Positions 36,049 to 50,860 are shown, numbered from the stretch's first letter. The stretch is DNA of 64,000 nt from Camarhynchus parvulus (GCF_901933205.1 NC_044600.1:6424501-6488500); one strand, 5' to 3'. Numbers and translations: made by a program. Notes: a model not told the origin generated them from the letters alone.

Positions 36049-36483
36049 TGAATTTATCACGGGGTGAAAAATAGATTTTTGGGGTTTTAGAATGGGGGGT
36101 TCAAGGGGCAAGATAGAGGAATCTGGGTGTGTCCAGTCTTTCTCCTTCTTCTCCTTCTTGGCCTCCATCTTGTGCTGTGATGTTGGCACTTTTAGATTGG
36201 TTTGGAGTAGAAGCTCACTGTCTAACATAGGTGATAGGTATTGGGAAGTAACTGTAAATATTGTGCATCTAGTTTTTAGTACAAAAAGATAACACCGACC
36301 CGGGGCAGGCAGAGTGCTTCTGTCTGTCTTGCTGAGCGCACCTCGGCTGGACAGGAGAAAGAATTTTATAGCTAAGATACAATAAACAACCTTGAGACCG
36401 AGAACCGAAGAGCTCTGACTCCTTCTTTGAGCGCTGGGCTGGGAAAAGAGACTTTCTAACGTATCTTGGGGTCACTCTGAGCA
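36049..36483 (+). mobile_element. Solo LTR of a songbird-type endogenous retrovirus
   Basis: A discrete 435-bp unit beginning TGAATTTATCACGGGGTG and ending ...CTCTGAGCA, so with TG/CA termini. It contains a T/C-rich TCTCCTTCTTCTCC tract, CATCTTGTGCTGTGATGTTG, a polyadenylation hexamer AATAAA at 36381-36386 and a following GAGACCGAGAACCGAAGAGC U5-like segment. I recognise the overall string as a family abundant in passerine genomes, but cannot name it with certainty. Flanking 5-mers are GATAG and GCTAG, one mismatch from a target-site duplication. No internal gag/pol/env reading frames lie beside it, so it is a recombined single LTR. Confidence 0.75.
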
Positions 36484-36499
36484 GCTAGAGATCCCAAGA

Positions 36500-38210
36500 T
36501 CTCTTGATTGCTATTTTCCATCTCCCTGAGAACAAATGCGAAGAAATTCCCTGAAAAAACCTAATCCCCAACACAGAGAAACTCAAATGGAGAAGTGCCA
36601 TCGCTGAGATTTTTTTCCACAGCTTGAATTCGGTGTGTCACATCATCACTGCTTTTCTCATTCCCTGTGGCTGGGGAACTTCTTAAAGCAATAATAACAT
36701 TTTCACAGAGAGGAATAACAACTGAGTAAAAGCTTTGCAGTTACACATGACAGGCTGAGACTCATTGCTCCCTTAAGTGGATGGAAATTGCTCCCTCCCC
36801 ACAGACCTTGTGCAGTCAGGGACCCCAACACAGGGACTGTCACCAGCTGCAGGACACTGACCTGTCACATCAGCCTTTGCTTCCCCCAAACAGCTGCTGA
36901 GAAACATTCTCTGTATCACATCTTACAGCCTATGATTTGTTATAAGGTTTTCTTTTATTAGTGAGCAATGCTGGGAGTCTTTTTACTTGGTGTCTTGCTA
37001 AGAGGGAAGTTATTCTGCTCGTTAATTACAGGTACTGGATGTGAATGGGAGGAAGGGCTTTTGTTTTCTCTCTGTTCCAGCTAGTTAATCACACATGTCT
37101 GGTGAGAAGAAAAGGAAAAGGAGCCATACAGAGGTAAATCCTGGAAGACTGAAATACTGCCTTGTTGCCTGCCTTGAAGATGCTGGGGGTGCTGGTGCAC
37201 CTCTCATGCAGAGAGTGCAGCTCACACACAAACTCTGCCAGCAGATCCCAGTGAGTCCCCACTTCACAAGCTGGAAAAAGGAGCCATGCCTTCCCACCTC
37301 GAGCTCCTCCAGACTGGGCTTGCAAGTGGCCTTCAAAGGGACATAAAGGAAGCTGGGAGCCTGTTAAGGATGGAAGGATGAAGGCCAGAGAACCTGGATG
37401 TTCTGCCAGTGTTTCTCAACCCACCCTCACTGTGGTGCTGGGAAAGGGCCCGGGCTGGCCATGGGCAGGGCTCATGTCCTGGCTCTCACAGGGATTCCTT
37501 CACCCAGACCAGGGCACAGCAGTGCCCACATCACCAGTGCCTGCTGAGACTGGAAGGGTTTGTTCTGTGCCCTCTGATTCCTGCCCATGGCTGTTTTACC
37601 CCTGCCCCTCGTGGCAAACCTCAGGCAATTCCGTGGTTTCATTCAGACACTTTTATTCTAAGTGAATCCTCATGCCATCCACGCTCTGCTGAGGATATTT
37701 TGTTTGGGGATTTCTCCTTTAACTCTTTGAATTCCTCTGTAAATAGGCAGCTGCCTTTACTTAGCAACTGCCTGAGTCATTTCCTCTCTGAGCAATCCTC
37801 TGGGTTCACTCTGCAGTACTTCCTGTTAACATTTTCTACATCTTCTGATATTTTTCCTTTCTTAGCTGAAGTAGGCTGTTAAAAATAGCCACAGGATTTC
37901 ACTGTGTATTTGTAAAATTGATACCACCACCCCAAAGATCTCTTTATGTTCTTTCTCAGAATAATTTCTATTTTCAGTTGTATAATTATTAAGTCTTGAG
38001 GCAAGAGAAAAGTTGCATTTTAGCGGTTCTAAAAAAATCCCTATCAAGATATAAACCCCCAATCAAGATATAAACTGCTTCAGTATGATTCAGGTTTCTG
38101 TTTTGAAACATTACTGAAATAATATTGGCATAAACAATCTTGTCAATAGGAAAAAACAGACTTAAGGGATGAAAGCTTTTAGCCACCTTTTCATTCTCAC
38201 CAGATGCCTG
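36500..38210. other. Intergenic, no gene seen
   Basis: Mixed-composition unique-looking DNA. Open frames near 37085-37882 are short and have no recognisable product. Confidence 0.4.
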
Positions 38211-38218
38211 GAGGATAT

Positions 38219-38445
38219 CAGAGAATCATAGAGGTTGGAATTTTTAAGGTTGGAAAAGACCTCTGAGTCCAACTGTTAACCCTGCACTGCTGAGTTTGTC
38301 ACTAATCCATGTCTCCAAGTGCCACATTCACACATTTTTTAAGAACTCCAGGGATGGTGATTCCACCACTGCCCTGAACAGCCTGTTCTGGTGTCTGACA
38401 ACCCCTGCAGTGAAAAAACTTTCCCTAATATCCAATCTATATACA
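38219..38445 (-). mobile_element. CR1 LINE 3' end fragment, minus orientation
   Basis: Begins AGAATCATAGAGGTTGGAAT and proceeds through AAAGACCTCTGAGTCCAACT, CCAGGGATGGTGATTCCACC, GCCCTGAACAGCCTGTTCTG and TTCCCTAATATCCAATCTA, the reverse complement of a CR1 tail. Confidence 0.9.
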
Positions 38446-38633
38446 CACATATAAATATTGTATATACTGGTGTTCAATACACTCTTCTACACTAATTGAC
38501 ATTAACTATTACCTAGAAGTGTCCTAATATGAGTTTATTTTTCACTGTACAGAGATACCAAATTTCTGGGATGTGAAAGCCCAAACCCTCTAAGTCAGTG
38601 GAACGAGATGTGCTGTGCTAAGATCATTTAAGG

Positions 38634-38744
38634 GGAAAAAAAGCCAAAAACAAAGAAACCAAACCAAACCAAACAAACAAAAAAAACCCCCAAAACCAAA
38701 ACAACAACAACAACAAAAACAAACAAACAAACAAAAAAAACACC
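38634..38744. repeat. A-rich CAAA/CCAAA/CAA compound microsatellite
   Basis: Runs of AAACC, CAAA, ACAACA and poly-A between GGGGAAAAAAAGCC and CACCCTGG. Compound and almost free of G and T. Confidence 0.9.
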
Positions 38745-38749
38745 CTGGT

Positions 38750-41700
38750 TTTAGGTAAAGGAGGAGTTGGGATTTACCAGCTGCAGTAGCATTGCTTTAA
38801 GGAAAGTGTCCTTGTCCCACTTCAGGGCAAGGACCTTGTTCAGACTATGGAGAATAAGGCTTAAATATGAGACTCCCAACACACATGCAGCAAAATGTCC
38901 TTTCTGAAAGGAGAAAAGCCACACCTGACTGCCAGTGGCATTTATGCCATTTGTGCTGCCAGAATCCCCCCTGTGCAGGTTCTGGGTCTAACCCATCCTC
39001 AGAAAAGGCCAAGGAAGCCTCTCTGCCAGGAGCGCCCCATCCAGCCTGTCACTGCCCTGGGCAGAAACAAGCCATGGCCAAAAGTGTGTCTGGAATTCCT
39101 GGGGTGCAGGAGATGCTGAGATCTAACCCTGGCTCTGCCCCCTGCTGCAGGATGTACCTTTGCAGCCCCTCAGAATGTCCCACCTGCTCTGCTCAGGGCA
39201 TTTGGGAACAAGCAAGTTTTTAATTGTGCTCTTCTGGCTCACTTCTAATTGAGTTTTGCTTTAATGTCTGTACATGAGAAGGAGTAATAATTGAAGGGGT
39301 GGGGACCCTGCTGGAGTCAGAAAAGTGAATGTTCAGCTGATTTATAGCAGGTATTAACCAGGGCCTCACTAGATTGTTCCCACTGGGAAGAGAGGCTGAA
39401 AAAGAAGTTAGAATTTTAATGATACTGAGCCTTGTTTCCTTGAACACAGAAGAGCACCAAGCAGCCCTATTCACCATTTCCAAGCCAGGGCCACTACACC
39501 CAAGTCTCTCCTCCTGTTATTTCAGGAGTCCATGAGATGACTCCTTTTCTCACTGACACACAAAGCACCCAAATCCTCTACCCTCTGCCTTTGCAAGTAC
39601 AGGCTTTGACATGCAGCCCATTGTTTTGGCTGGGAAAACAAAGAGAACCATCCACCCTCACCTCTCATTACAGAAATAGGTGGTAATTGGTCTTTTCATT
39701 CAATTTCCAAGATCCCAGTGGTACATAAACCACCATCTATAACCGAGTCTGCAGTTGACACACCCTCCTCCTCACATAAAGAATTCATAAATCCTGATTT
39801 AATCTCTTCTGCCACAGCCCACTGGACCAAATTCCAGTTCAGATATTGCATAGCATCCTTCTGTGCTGTATCCTACATTTAGTCACTCCACACAGGCTTT
39901 CATCTTATTTCATTTCTAGTGTTCAACTTGGCAGTGTGTTCAAGGGGATGATTTCTGAAGGGCTGTACTGCATCTGAGGCTTTTAAAGAAAATAGTCCCA
40001 TGAAAGCAGGATGAAATCTGAATGTAGAGGACAGCTTTGTGCTTGTACCACTTCTCTCTGGAGCTGTTTATCAGAAAAGCAGCAAGCAGACATGAGTAGT
40101 TCTCCTTTTATTTCTGCAGGTGGCACCAAGCATTTAGTTCTGAGACATATTTGTTAATTTTGAACTCTTAAAAGATGGTCTGCTGCTGTGCAGACCCTCT
40201 GTGGCTGCACATGGCCCCTCTGCAGCACTGTGAGCCCACCCTCCAGGGAGGGGTTCCCCCATCCATCCTCCTTGTCCCTGGGATGGTGGTGGGAGCTGAG
40301 GTGTGAGGCATGGATAGCCCAGCCAGGGTGAAGACTGGACAGGGGCCAGTGGCACGAGTGAGTGTGGGATTACAGCTGAAGCAAGCCAAGAGCTTGGCAG
40401 GGGTGTCGCTAACCAGACCCCTATCCCAGCCCTGCAGACCCATCCCATCCTCCCAGCATGCCTGAGCTGCTGCTGTGCCCTCAGGCCACTCTCACAGGGT
40501 CATTTTTCTGCTGACTTTGGAGACAGAGACACCAAAAGGCTGGTGCTGCATGGCCAGGGCAGCCTTTGCGCTGTGAGCTCTGCAAAGCCACGTGCAAGGA
40601 CCATGCCAGAGAGCCCTGTTCTGTGACAGCTCTGGCTAATCCACACCCCACGCTGACCTGGTGAGCCAGGGAAAGAGCCAAGACTAAAGTGGACAAAGCA
40701 CAGAAACTAAATATCCATATTCCTAACCACTTTCCATCACTGTAAAACTTCAGTGCCACACTCACAACTCTCTGATTTGCCAAATGGAAGCTGCCACATA
40801 CAACCAGGCTGGGTGCTTTGAGTTTTTGAGCCAGTTACCTTTTTGGGTGCCCCTTCCCAGAGACAGCCTGGCTGGCTTCCCCCTGTCCCATCCAGATTTG
40901 ATTTCACTGCAGCCCTGGGAGCTGTCACTCTATCCCCAGGATAACCTATCTGCCATGCTCACGTGCAGAGCACACACTGACAGCTCCCTGGCCCCAGCCC
41001 AAAAACATTATGACTTATTAATTTAGCAAGGCAATTAATTCACCACTGGCAGCACTGGCTGAAGAGCAAAATGAGGAAGTCAGATTCATCCTTGTCTCCA
41101 ACGTATCAAAATAAAAGAACATCTGTAGTGTGCACAGTGCACTCTTAGCAACCAGGAGCTCCTGGGCTGGATATTGGAGGAAATAACTGGAAATCAGTGG
41201 TGCTATACCTGCTCCATCTGCCTCCAGCCCTGCTCTACACTGTGATCAGATTGTGCAGAAGTTTTGCATTACACCAAGTATTGGGTTTTTTGGCAGCTAT
41301 TTGTAGTCTGCTTTTCCATGCTCTGAAGGTACACACACTATAAATTTGAAACTGATTAAGATTTCCTTGTGCAATGGGGACAGAACCTGCTGGATGATTT
41401 CCCTTAGGAGGCGTTTCTGGCCTACCACTGAGTGTGCAGCTGTGTACTGAAGCATGTACTTGTTAGAATATGTTGTAGAAACATTATAATACTTAAAAGG
41501 TAGCTAGTGTCTTATCATTTCAAAGCACTGTGTAAGCACTGACTAATTGAGGTTCATGGCAGCACTTTTAAGCAGATAAGGAACTACCACTGAAAAATAA
41601 GTAGCAGCCAACACTTACTACCCTGAGGTCTGAACTACAGTAGTTATTTTTTCAGGTGTGGAAAGGCAAAATATTCAAGTTTGCTCAGATGCCACAGTAC

Positions 41701-44700
41701 AGTAATAACTGGCAAATGTCAGTATTTAAATGAAACTTCAGGTGGAAACCCCCCACCTCCATCCACTCCCCCACCCACTCAGCAGCCAAATTTGTGCAGC
41801 TGAAGTGCTGCCATGACAGGACTTGTCACAACTTCTTTTCACACAAGTTACACAGCCTCGATACCCCCTTGAGCACTGGGGTGCAGGTTGGCTGAAAATC
41901 CTGCCCCCAGGAATTGCCTGAGAAAGGAAAAGGCTCCAGCCCTGCTAGGCTGAGCAGGTTGTTGTCATACTAAGAAGAAGAACCAGTATTGCTGGTGGAA
42001 AGCCAGCACCTCATGCTCAGCCCTGCCAAGGCGCTGGCTGCTCCTTTCTTTTTCATTTCCTGTAGCAGAACAAGCTTCAAAGGGCTCCTGTGACAGCCAC
42101 CAGCTTTCATCCAGGGTAAAACACCTTGAGGTGGGAATCTTGGATACCAAAGCAGGTGCTGCATCACCATAGTTAGGCAAAGGAGAATCTCTAGGGCTCT
42201 TCAAACTTCTCTCCATTTTTCTTCACTGAACAAACCATTCAACCTCAGCAACACTCTTTCAGCCCAGTTTATGCACATGTGGGTATCATCACACAGTGCT
42301 CACAGCCATTTATACCAGGCCACTCACCACAGCATTTCAAACCACCCAGGGCTCACCACTGCTGACTTGAGACAGAAACCTTCACACGTGAAAGCCAAAG
42401 TCGTGGCAAAGAAACCAGTGGAAACTCTATTAGCAATGCTGTGACCTGCTAATTAGCAGTCATGCTGAAAGCCATTAACTCCCAGAAAACAAGAGACCCA
42501 GAGGTTTCTGTTAGCTGAATGTGGGTTGGACAGTACCAAGACTGAAGGGGTTGCCTTGGAAAGCTCACAGAGCATGTGCTTAGTGCTTGACTGAAGCTGC
42601 TTTGCTGGGTTTTCAGGTGGCTGCTGTGCCTGGTTCACTGTGCAGGGCTATGGAAGGGAATTACCCTCTGGAGGGTTCTTCAGGACACACTATAAATTAT
42701 CACCTAGCATTGCCACAAAATGTATCTAAAGGATTCCTACATGCTATGCTACATCTCATTTATTTCAGAAATATTTAAATGTCTTGCTAGTTTGGCCCTT
42801 AAATTTCTAGAAGGAAGAAATCTGTGTCCTTGCCAAAGATGTAATAAATGTAGATCTAGAAGGCACCAGACTGGACAGAATGGATTTCATGGGGGGGCTA
42901 CAATCCTTCATGTTGCTGCCCAGAGCATCAATTTACTCATCATGAGGAACTTACCTATTATTTTACACTCACAGTGCTCCAGGAACAGAGCCAGTGCTCA
43001 TTACTGTCAGCTACACCGGGGGCCTAATTGCAGAGCTCCCTGATTGCTCTGGAGGGGCTGGGTAACAATTGGCTCTGCAGGCAGAGTGCCACTGCCAGAC
43101 TGTTAGCATCTGCATGATTTGTGTCTCTGACTTCCAAAACTCCAGATACCACAGAAAGGATTCACACAGACAGACAGCATCATATCGATCACCTTCACAC
43201 AGTCCATGCAGGGACCTCTTGCTACATTACCTGCCCATTAAAACCTGATAATTTTATAATAGTAAATTTGATTAGTTAATTTTCTTTTTTTTTTTAATTG
43301 CAGAACATATCCTTTTTCTCTGGTGTAAAGCCCAATTCTTTTGCAGTTCACAGCCACATTTTGAAATGTGTTCTGCTAGGAAAGATAGAAAATGCTTTCT
43401 TAGATTTTACTCTTGAAGACTTCACAACCCTGACATTAAATAAAAATATGAAGCCTAAGGAGCCATGGAATTATTAACTTTTGAGGAAGACACAATCAGA
43501 AAATGCTCAAGGAGAAACATCTGGTCTTTCTCTTCTTGCTCCATGCCACCACTCAGAGCTTTTTAGGAAGAGCAACCCAAATGGAAAACCTGCTTGTTGC
43601 AGATGCAAGCAATTTATTAGGGCTGTTCCTGCAATGCAATCCACAGTGTCAAGAATTAATGGCACTGCTGTGATTCTGTAGTAATAAATTCACAAAACAA
43701 CCCCACCAGGCAGGGAAACTGGCCACAGATGGGCTGGTGCTCATGTTTAAGGCTCTCAGCTCCAAATCTGGCCAGTTATCTCTCCTCCTGGAGTCTGAGG
43801 TCCTCAGCAGCACAGCTCTTGTTGGGCTAGTGTTTACAAGGAACTGCTTAGTGTGTCCAAAAGTGGTTTGTGGGTGAAATTCAGAAAATAAAAAAGTGAA
43901 AAAAGAGAGTTTTGTGTGTGTAAAATGAGCAGAAGTCTGATCAGAATCTGACCCTTCATCTCTCACTGGGTGTGCATGGATGTGTAGGAGCAGGAAGGCA
44001 GAGGAAATATGTGAGAGAAGCCATAAAAGCTCCCAGATAATGCCTCCAAAGTATTTCTAAGCCATTGCACAAGGAACAATATACAGAGACCTAAATTCAC
44101 ACAATTTAATTTAGACACAAGGGATCTATTTACGTGGCTAGAAGAATCCTCATGTGGAATACGCTTACAAAGAACCTTCTTTAGGCAAAACAAACAAACA
44201 AACACTGGAGTCATTTATCTCCTTGCCCTCTTCCTGTGCTGGAATACAGGAGCTTCACAGTGCTACAGTCCCAAAGCGTGGCAGGGGCCTCCCCCTGTCC
44301 CTGCAGAATCCCACTGCAGTTCATTCAGCTGGGCAGGAGCAGAGGGCCCGTTTCATGGGAGGACAAGGTAGGGTCTATGGTGAAGCAGCCTGTGAGACCA
44401 GGGTCTTTCCAAGCCATGTAAGGAGCCAGTGGGAATTGCCAAGGCAGCAAACTCCACGCCAAAACAGGAAGGAACACCGTAGAGTTCAGTAGCAACCACA
44501 CTGCTAAAGCTCTTCTCTAAAATACATTTTCTTACAGAAAGAAATGTTGCTGTTTGCCTAAAGGTTGTTTCAGTATGAAACTGGTCTTCTAAAATGGATT
44601 AAGTAACCCAAGAGGCGAAATTTTTTCTTGATGCTGCTGAATAGGACCCATAGACTTTACTCCATATTGAATTTGGTAATTGAAGGGAGGAGAGGCAAAT

Positions 44701-47700
44701 TCAGCAGCAGAATTAACAGGTTGTTACTCCCAGAAAGAAGTGGAGAAATGGAACCACAGCTTCTCAGCAGGGTGAATGCAGCCAGCACCTTCCTGTGCCA
44801 AACTCACAAATGGACCTTTATGGTGCAGCCCCAACAGCATCCATCCCACACCAAGAGCATCTTTGACCTTGGGGAGACAGGAAAGAAACTGGAGGAAATC
44901 ATCCTAAACCACAACTTGTTAGTGCCCACTCCCCTTACAAGATGTTTGGAACAGCAGCTAGAAGGCATTGGGATAAAGGAGGGATTTTCAGGTAGGTAAA
45001 TGCCAAAATACTGCAGAAAGTTAAAATTTGGATTAAATTAGCTCCAGATATCACGTGCATTCATAAAATCAATAGTAGATTTTTTGGTGGATTGCTGCTG
45101 CTGCTGAAAAGCCATTTCTTTGTTCTCTCTTCCTTTGTGAGTGGGACAGTGTAACCATCATTTCAGGGTTCTCCTTGGCTTGAGTTCCCTCTCCTTCAGA
45201 ATGGGAATGGCTGGCCAAAGGCAGCACACTGCCTGCACCAAACCTCTGCAGGGAATCCAGACAATGTAACAGGGCTGTTAAATCCAGGCCTGCCCAGAAG
45301 TGTAGGGAGAGCAGGTGGCAGTCTGAAGCAAAAAGTCTGCACACAGTCTGGGAAATCGGAACTATTCCTGACAAATCTCGTTCTTACTGCAGGGAGAGCC
45401 ACTCTTCAAACCCCAAGCAAATATCTTACATCACCTTAGGGAAGCAAATACTTCAGACCAAGTTTCTGTCCTTGCACTAAGAATCTTCCCCATCATCCCT
45501 ACAACCTGCTCTTTATTCTTGCTTTTTCCAAAGGCAGTGAGGCAGTTACCAGGGACTCTCCTGTTCTCTGCCAAGGAGCCCTGCACAGAATAAAATTTGC
45601 ATGACTGGCTTTTCTTCTTTTTGTCCAAGGAGACTTCCTGGACAACTGATCTTTCAAAAGCAGCGACCTTCAAACTGTTACAAAGAAAAACATCTAAGCA
45701 GTGCTAAGTTACTTAGAAATATTTTCATGCTCAAACAACTGAAAAATTATTCTGTATATTCATAGTTCCCATAAGTGCTCACTTCTAGGCAGGGATCAAT
45801 CTGTCAGATTTTTAGATCATTACATAGATTTGAGAAGTCTTTTAAGAGTCTTCAAAAAATGTCCTTTCAGTCAGATGCACAGCACTGCTAACAAAATCCT
45901 GTAACTCACATCAGTGATTTGCCTCAACACTACTTGGAATAATAAAATATTCATAAAAAACCCTACTGAAATAGATTATCTCATCAGCACATGGTGATAA
46001 GATTAAATTGTTTGGCATTAGAAGTGATAAGGATTATCATATCAGTGTTTAGCTTGTTGAAATCATATTACCTAGTGCCATTGACGGTAATCACATTGAA
46101 ATTCTGGATAATTTCAAATGATTCAGTAATAATTACCACACTGTGCTGTAGGCAAAGGGAGATGCTGGAATCTGCACAGCCAGTGCTGAATTTGTACAAT
46201 GACTCAGTGTGATGGGATTTGTACCTTAAGAAAATTGACTGAGCTGATTCCCCTTAGTCTTTCCTTTGGGGAATGTACTGCTCCAAATCAGAGCAGGGCA
46301 GGAGGGAAACTGTATGGAAATTATTTTTAAAATGATCCAGCTGCTCTACAGCTCCTTAGGAAATTCAGGACAAGGTTTGGGCTCTTTGGGGTAGGGAGCA
46401 GCCTACTGTGGTCTGTGTTTATGCATTATTCTTGCAGGCTCCCAGACCATGTGGCAACACAAGTAAATAGCCAGTGATGTCACATGCAGTGAGAACTTGA
46501 GCACAGAGCATCTCAGTTTGGCTGAACAGATGCAGCTTTGACACACACTGTTAGGCAGCCACTGTCACAAGAAGTGGCCTAAGAGCTTAACTTTTATAAC
46601 CTACTGTTATTTTTTTACTGTCTTCAGTGTGCTCAACCTCCCAGACACACCCATACACAATATAGCAACTGCCAACCTCAGAGAGAGCTTATGCTTGATG
46701 GAAAGCCACAAAATAAATAAGTAGGTACATAAACACTGAAAAGATGATAGATGGTGAGAACAGACTTACTTATCCCTATTTGGACCCCTGCAAGCACTTA
46801 AGTTTGTATGGGGATATGTTTTCTAAGACAACTCATAGGTATAATTCTGTGAAGTGAGAACTGGTGGGCAGGCACAGGATGGCACATAGGAAAGGAGAGG
46901 ATCTGTTTCCATATGTTACATGTGCTTGTTCTTTCTCAATTCCTTTATGTGTAAATTGGTCTCCTGCCCTTACTAAACTATTATACAGAAAGGATGATCT
47001 TAGAAACAGAATTGGTGTCAGGCAGTGAAGCATCAAGCTCTTTCTGCCAGCCAACCAAGCAGCCGCATGACCACCACGTCTTCCCTTGAACTCATTTATC
47101 TTTTGTTACTGCTTAGAACACTAACTGAACACTGTCTAATTTTAGAAGGCAGTTCTGCAACCCTTGCAGTGAATAATACTTGTTCTGGCCAATAGTCCCA
47201 AAAGGCACAAGTAGGAGTGCCAGAATCACAGAAACACAGAGCTGAGACAGAGCTCAAGAGGTCATGGGGTCCCTCTGATCAGACCTGTCTTTCTGGGCTG
47301 ACACTCACCCAGACACAGACCCCCCATGCTGGAGCTTTACTATTCCCCAGCAATCCATCCCATGATTATTTCCCCACCCCTACCTGATAATATTTTCCTT
47401 GAAATCAAATAATCTTCCTGATTAAAATCACATCAATCATCTTTTACTATCTCTCTTTCAAAGAAAGCAGATTATCACCCTTCATTTACTTCTTCATTGG
47501 ACTGAAAAAAAATAATCCAATTCTTTAACTTTCTTCATTCATCCTCTCGTTATTTCCTCTGACTTGCTCTAGATGTTCCCCAGCTGGCTTGCATCTCCTT
47601 GGGCAGCGCCCCCAGAGTGGTCCTGCTGCTCCCCAGTACTGCTGATGAGCAGAGGGGGGCTGTGTGTCCCAGGCCTCTGTCCCTGCTCTGGGGCACTTCC

Positions 47701-50700
47701 CTTTTCACAACACCAGGCCACTGTTGACTCATGCTCAGCTTGTGACACCCAGATTATTTTCTGCTCTATCTGCTATTAGCAAGCTGTCCTCTGTCATGCC
47801 TTTCCACAGTGAATTGTTCTTGTCTAAATGTTTTCTCTTGCATCAGTCCCTATTTAACCTCATCTTCTCCTGGACTGTAACTTTCAGGGGCATTCTGAAT
47901 TCTATGCTTGTACTCTACCATATCAGCAGTGCATACAAATGATAAAGAAATGCTTCCACTTCTATCATCCAGGTAACAAACATACTGGGACAAGGACAAA
48001 CTAACAGCTGAATTCTGTATCTCTTCTATTAGGCAATACTGTCTAATAACTTCGCATCTAAGGAATTATTGACCCAGATAAATACAAGTGAACTTCAGCC
48101 AGAGCTGAGAAATGAGGTCCTAAGCATACAGATGTCTTAGTAACACCAAGGTTTGCAGGTATTTGTTCCAGCAGGAGAGCAATAAACAAGAATGGGCAGT
48201 TAAAGCCCATTTGAAAAAAATATTGGGCAGCTACAGTAATTTTCATGCCATCAATTTTCTTTCCATCAGCCACGACAGTTACATTCACCACAGGAAACCC
48301 ACTACAATCTGTCACAATACAGGCCTTACACTTTTGGACTTAAAACATTTTGAAATACTTGTTCATAATTTTTCAAAATCCTACACATAGATATAAATAT
48401 AAAGATTAATTTAATTTCCCTGGTTTCTTGTTTCAGCTCTTACTCAGAAAGACTGACACAAATAAAGTTGAATACACACAAACATTTTACTGTTAGATAT
48501 TTCAATGACCAAAGTAATTGGGATCTGCAGTCTCAAAGAAAATAAAATCTGGGGGCTGTTTTTTTGAACCATTATATCAGATTTCAGATTGAGTCCAGAC
48601 AAGCACAACATCTAATACTGTTTAACAATGGATACTTTGGGAAACAGGGTAAGGAATAAATTAATAAGTGGGTGCTTCTTTGTCTGGCACCCTCCCCAGA
48701 TCTATCAGTGGCTTAGGTATTTTCTGAGCATTTCTTTTTGCAGTTGGGTCATCACATGTGCAAGCTTCTACCTGGCTAATTTCAGTCCACAATTTTCTAA
48801 CAACTTTCAGTATTCCTTAAACTGAAATGGATAGTATAACCCCTGGAGTCTCACATTGCATGCAGTGCCAGGGCTCTATTGATTCTGAACTCACAATGCC
48901 AATATGCACCCATCAGTGATTCGGCCTGAAACAGCTTTGAAGATTTGTCAGAATCTATCACATGAAAACTAAAAGGACAGAAGAAGTGACTGTAAAATTA
49001 TTCATTTTTCCACAGGGACATGAAAAAAAGGACAGTCTTTCAAGGATTAGGATAAATCAGCTGCTACAATCAAATCATCAAATGCTGCAAAATTGAAAGG
49101 CAATTCCAAGTCCTGCTGAAGCCATGTGAGGTCAAAATTTTAATGAAGTTCCACCAAAAATGCAAAAGCAGTAATTGCATGACTGAACTGAAAATCTGAG
49201 AAACAAGGTCTAAAAGGAAATAACATTATTATAACAAATGTTACATTTACAATTGCTGCAACATTAGCTCAAACATTCTTAAACTGCACATCAAAGAAAA
49301 AGATAACTCATTTTCCACATTGGGGCAGATTTTCTCGGCTCAGTTCCTGTGTGCTTAAAGATAAAAGATATGCTTGTCAAGCAGTTTGTAGATACATGGA
49401 GAGCAGGGAGGGACAATGCCCCATTTCTACCTCAAGAGTCCTTTTATCTCTCATGAATTTATATGTGCTTGGCCTTTTTATTTTAACTTTACAGCCTCCA
49501 CTGCACCACCACAAACATCCTGAGTGTGCAACACTTGGTTTATTTCCTTTCCTGTAATTCATACCTTCTACTCTGAAGCTTTGCACATGCAGAATATAAG
49601 GCGAGTCAAATTGCAAGCAGTGAGACCACTCATGTATGTGTTGGTTGAAATGGAAAGAAAAGAAAATGCCATCTCATTTGAAAGTGAATTTCAGTTGCCC
49701 ATTCTGTTTGCAAGCGTCCCCTTCAGTGTGATTGCTCCCATGCCATTTCTCAGAGGAACAAAAATGTATAAATAGACTCTGACCCCTTTTATTGCACAGT
49801 GTGTTAAATGGGAAAGTTAAGGAAAATAACTGTAACCTAATAAAAATTCAGAGGCACCTCAAAACGTTAATGAACACTTTATTATTACAGATATGGAAAG
49901 TACAGCCCCATAACTACACATTGCTTTTGGGGCTTGCAAAACATAAAAATTACATTCTCTTGGGTAGTTTGACCGTTTTTTCATACCACACCTATTGTAC
50001 TTTTTGCTGTTGAGATCGAATACAAACCATTTTCGTGATATTTTCTGATAACTGCTGATTAAAGGAATATGGAAAAATACATGGATACAGAACAAGGAAT
50101 CAAGAAACCTGGGCTGGGCTTTTTTGCTGTGCTGCTTTGTCCATGACATAACCACAGACTTTGATTTCAATGACTCAGTCTTCTCATCTGTAAAATGAGG
50201 ATAACATCTGAATGTCTCTCAGTGGAATGGTGAAATTTGATTTCAGCATGTGTAAAAAGGATATGGAGATTGCTAAGTGGCAAGGTGTTATTACCATATA
50301 TTATAAATATAAACCTAGGAAATTTGGCATTGAATGTGTAGAGGGTTTTTCCCCTTTAGTTGCCCTTTAGTTTTAAATACTACTAGTAATAATTGACATT
50401 CTATTAACACTGAAACAACAGACAAAGGATTCTGTGCACACACATATAGCCAACATAAAAAAATGAAACAAAGAACAGGGCAAGTCTGTGGAGTCTGTGG
50501 TCTGAATATTCAAGCTAAAATGGAACTCTATTTGGAATATTTAAAAGGTTCCTTTTTCATTCTCTTTAAATACTACCTGATCTTACTGCTACTTTTTCTG
50601 CATTCATCACTATTATGGGTTAATTTTTTGGCCCACTGGAAGGCAAACTTTCTGTTCATGATTGCAAAGGGAGTTTCCTGCACAAGGCCCAAAGAGCCTG

Positions 50701-50860
50701 CCCTTTGGAATGGCCATGGATGCTGCTTTACCTTCACTCTTCTCAGAGTGCAAACCCAGACGCAAAACGAGATTATTCCCAAATTTATGGATACCCAACT
50801 AGAGCAGCATCTCTCCCTGAGAGCTAATGGAAGGCAACTCATCATGGTTAATAACACATT
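38750..50860. other. Long intergenic interval, no gene seen
   Basis: About 12 kb with moderate G+C. No exon set, RNA gene or clear retroelement recognised apart from a doubtful CR1 remnant at 47221-47300. Open frames here are under 125 codons and show no domain. Distal regulatory elements may exist but cannot be read from a single sequence. Confidence 0.4.
47221..47300 (-). mobile_element. Possible worn CR1 tail
   Basis: CAGAATCACAGAAACACAGAG followed by an AGAGGTCATGGGGTCCCTCTG-like stretch (each shown only in part) resembles a minus-oriented CR1 end. Too diverged to be sure. Confidence 0.35.

Noticed and set aside
36049..36483. Complete endogenous provirus next to the LTR
   Set aside because: No second LTR, primer-binding site or gag/pol/env-like frames within several kilobases on either side.
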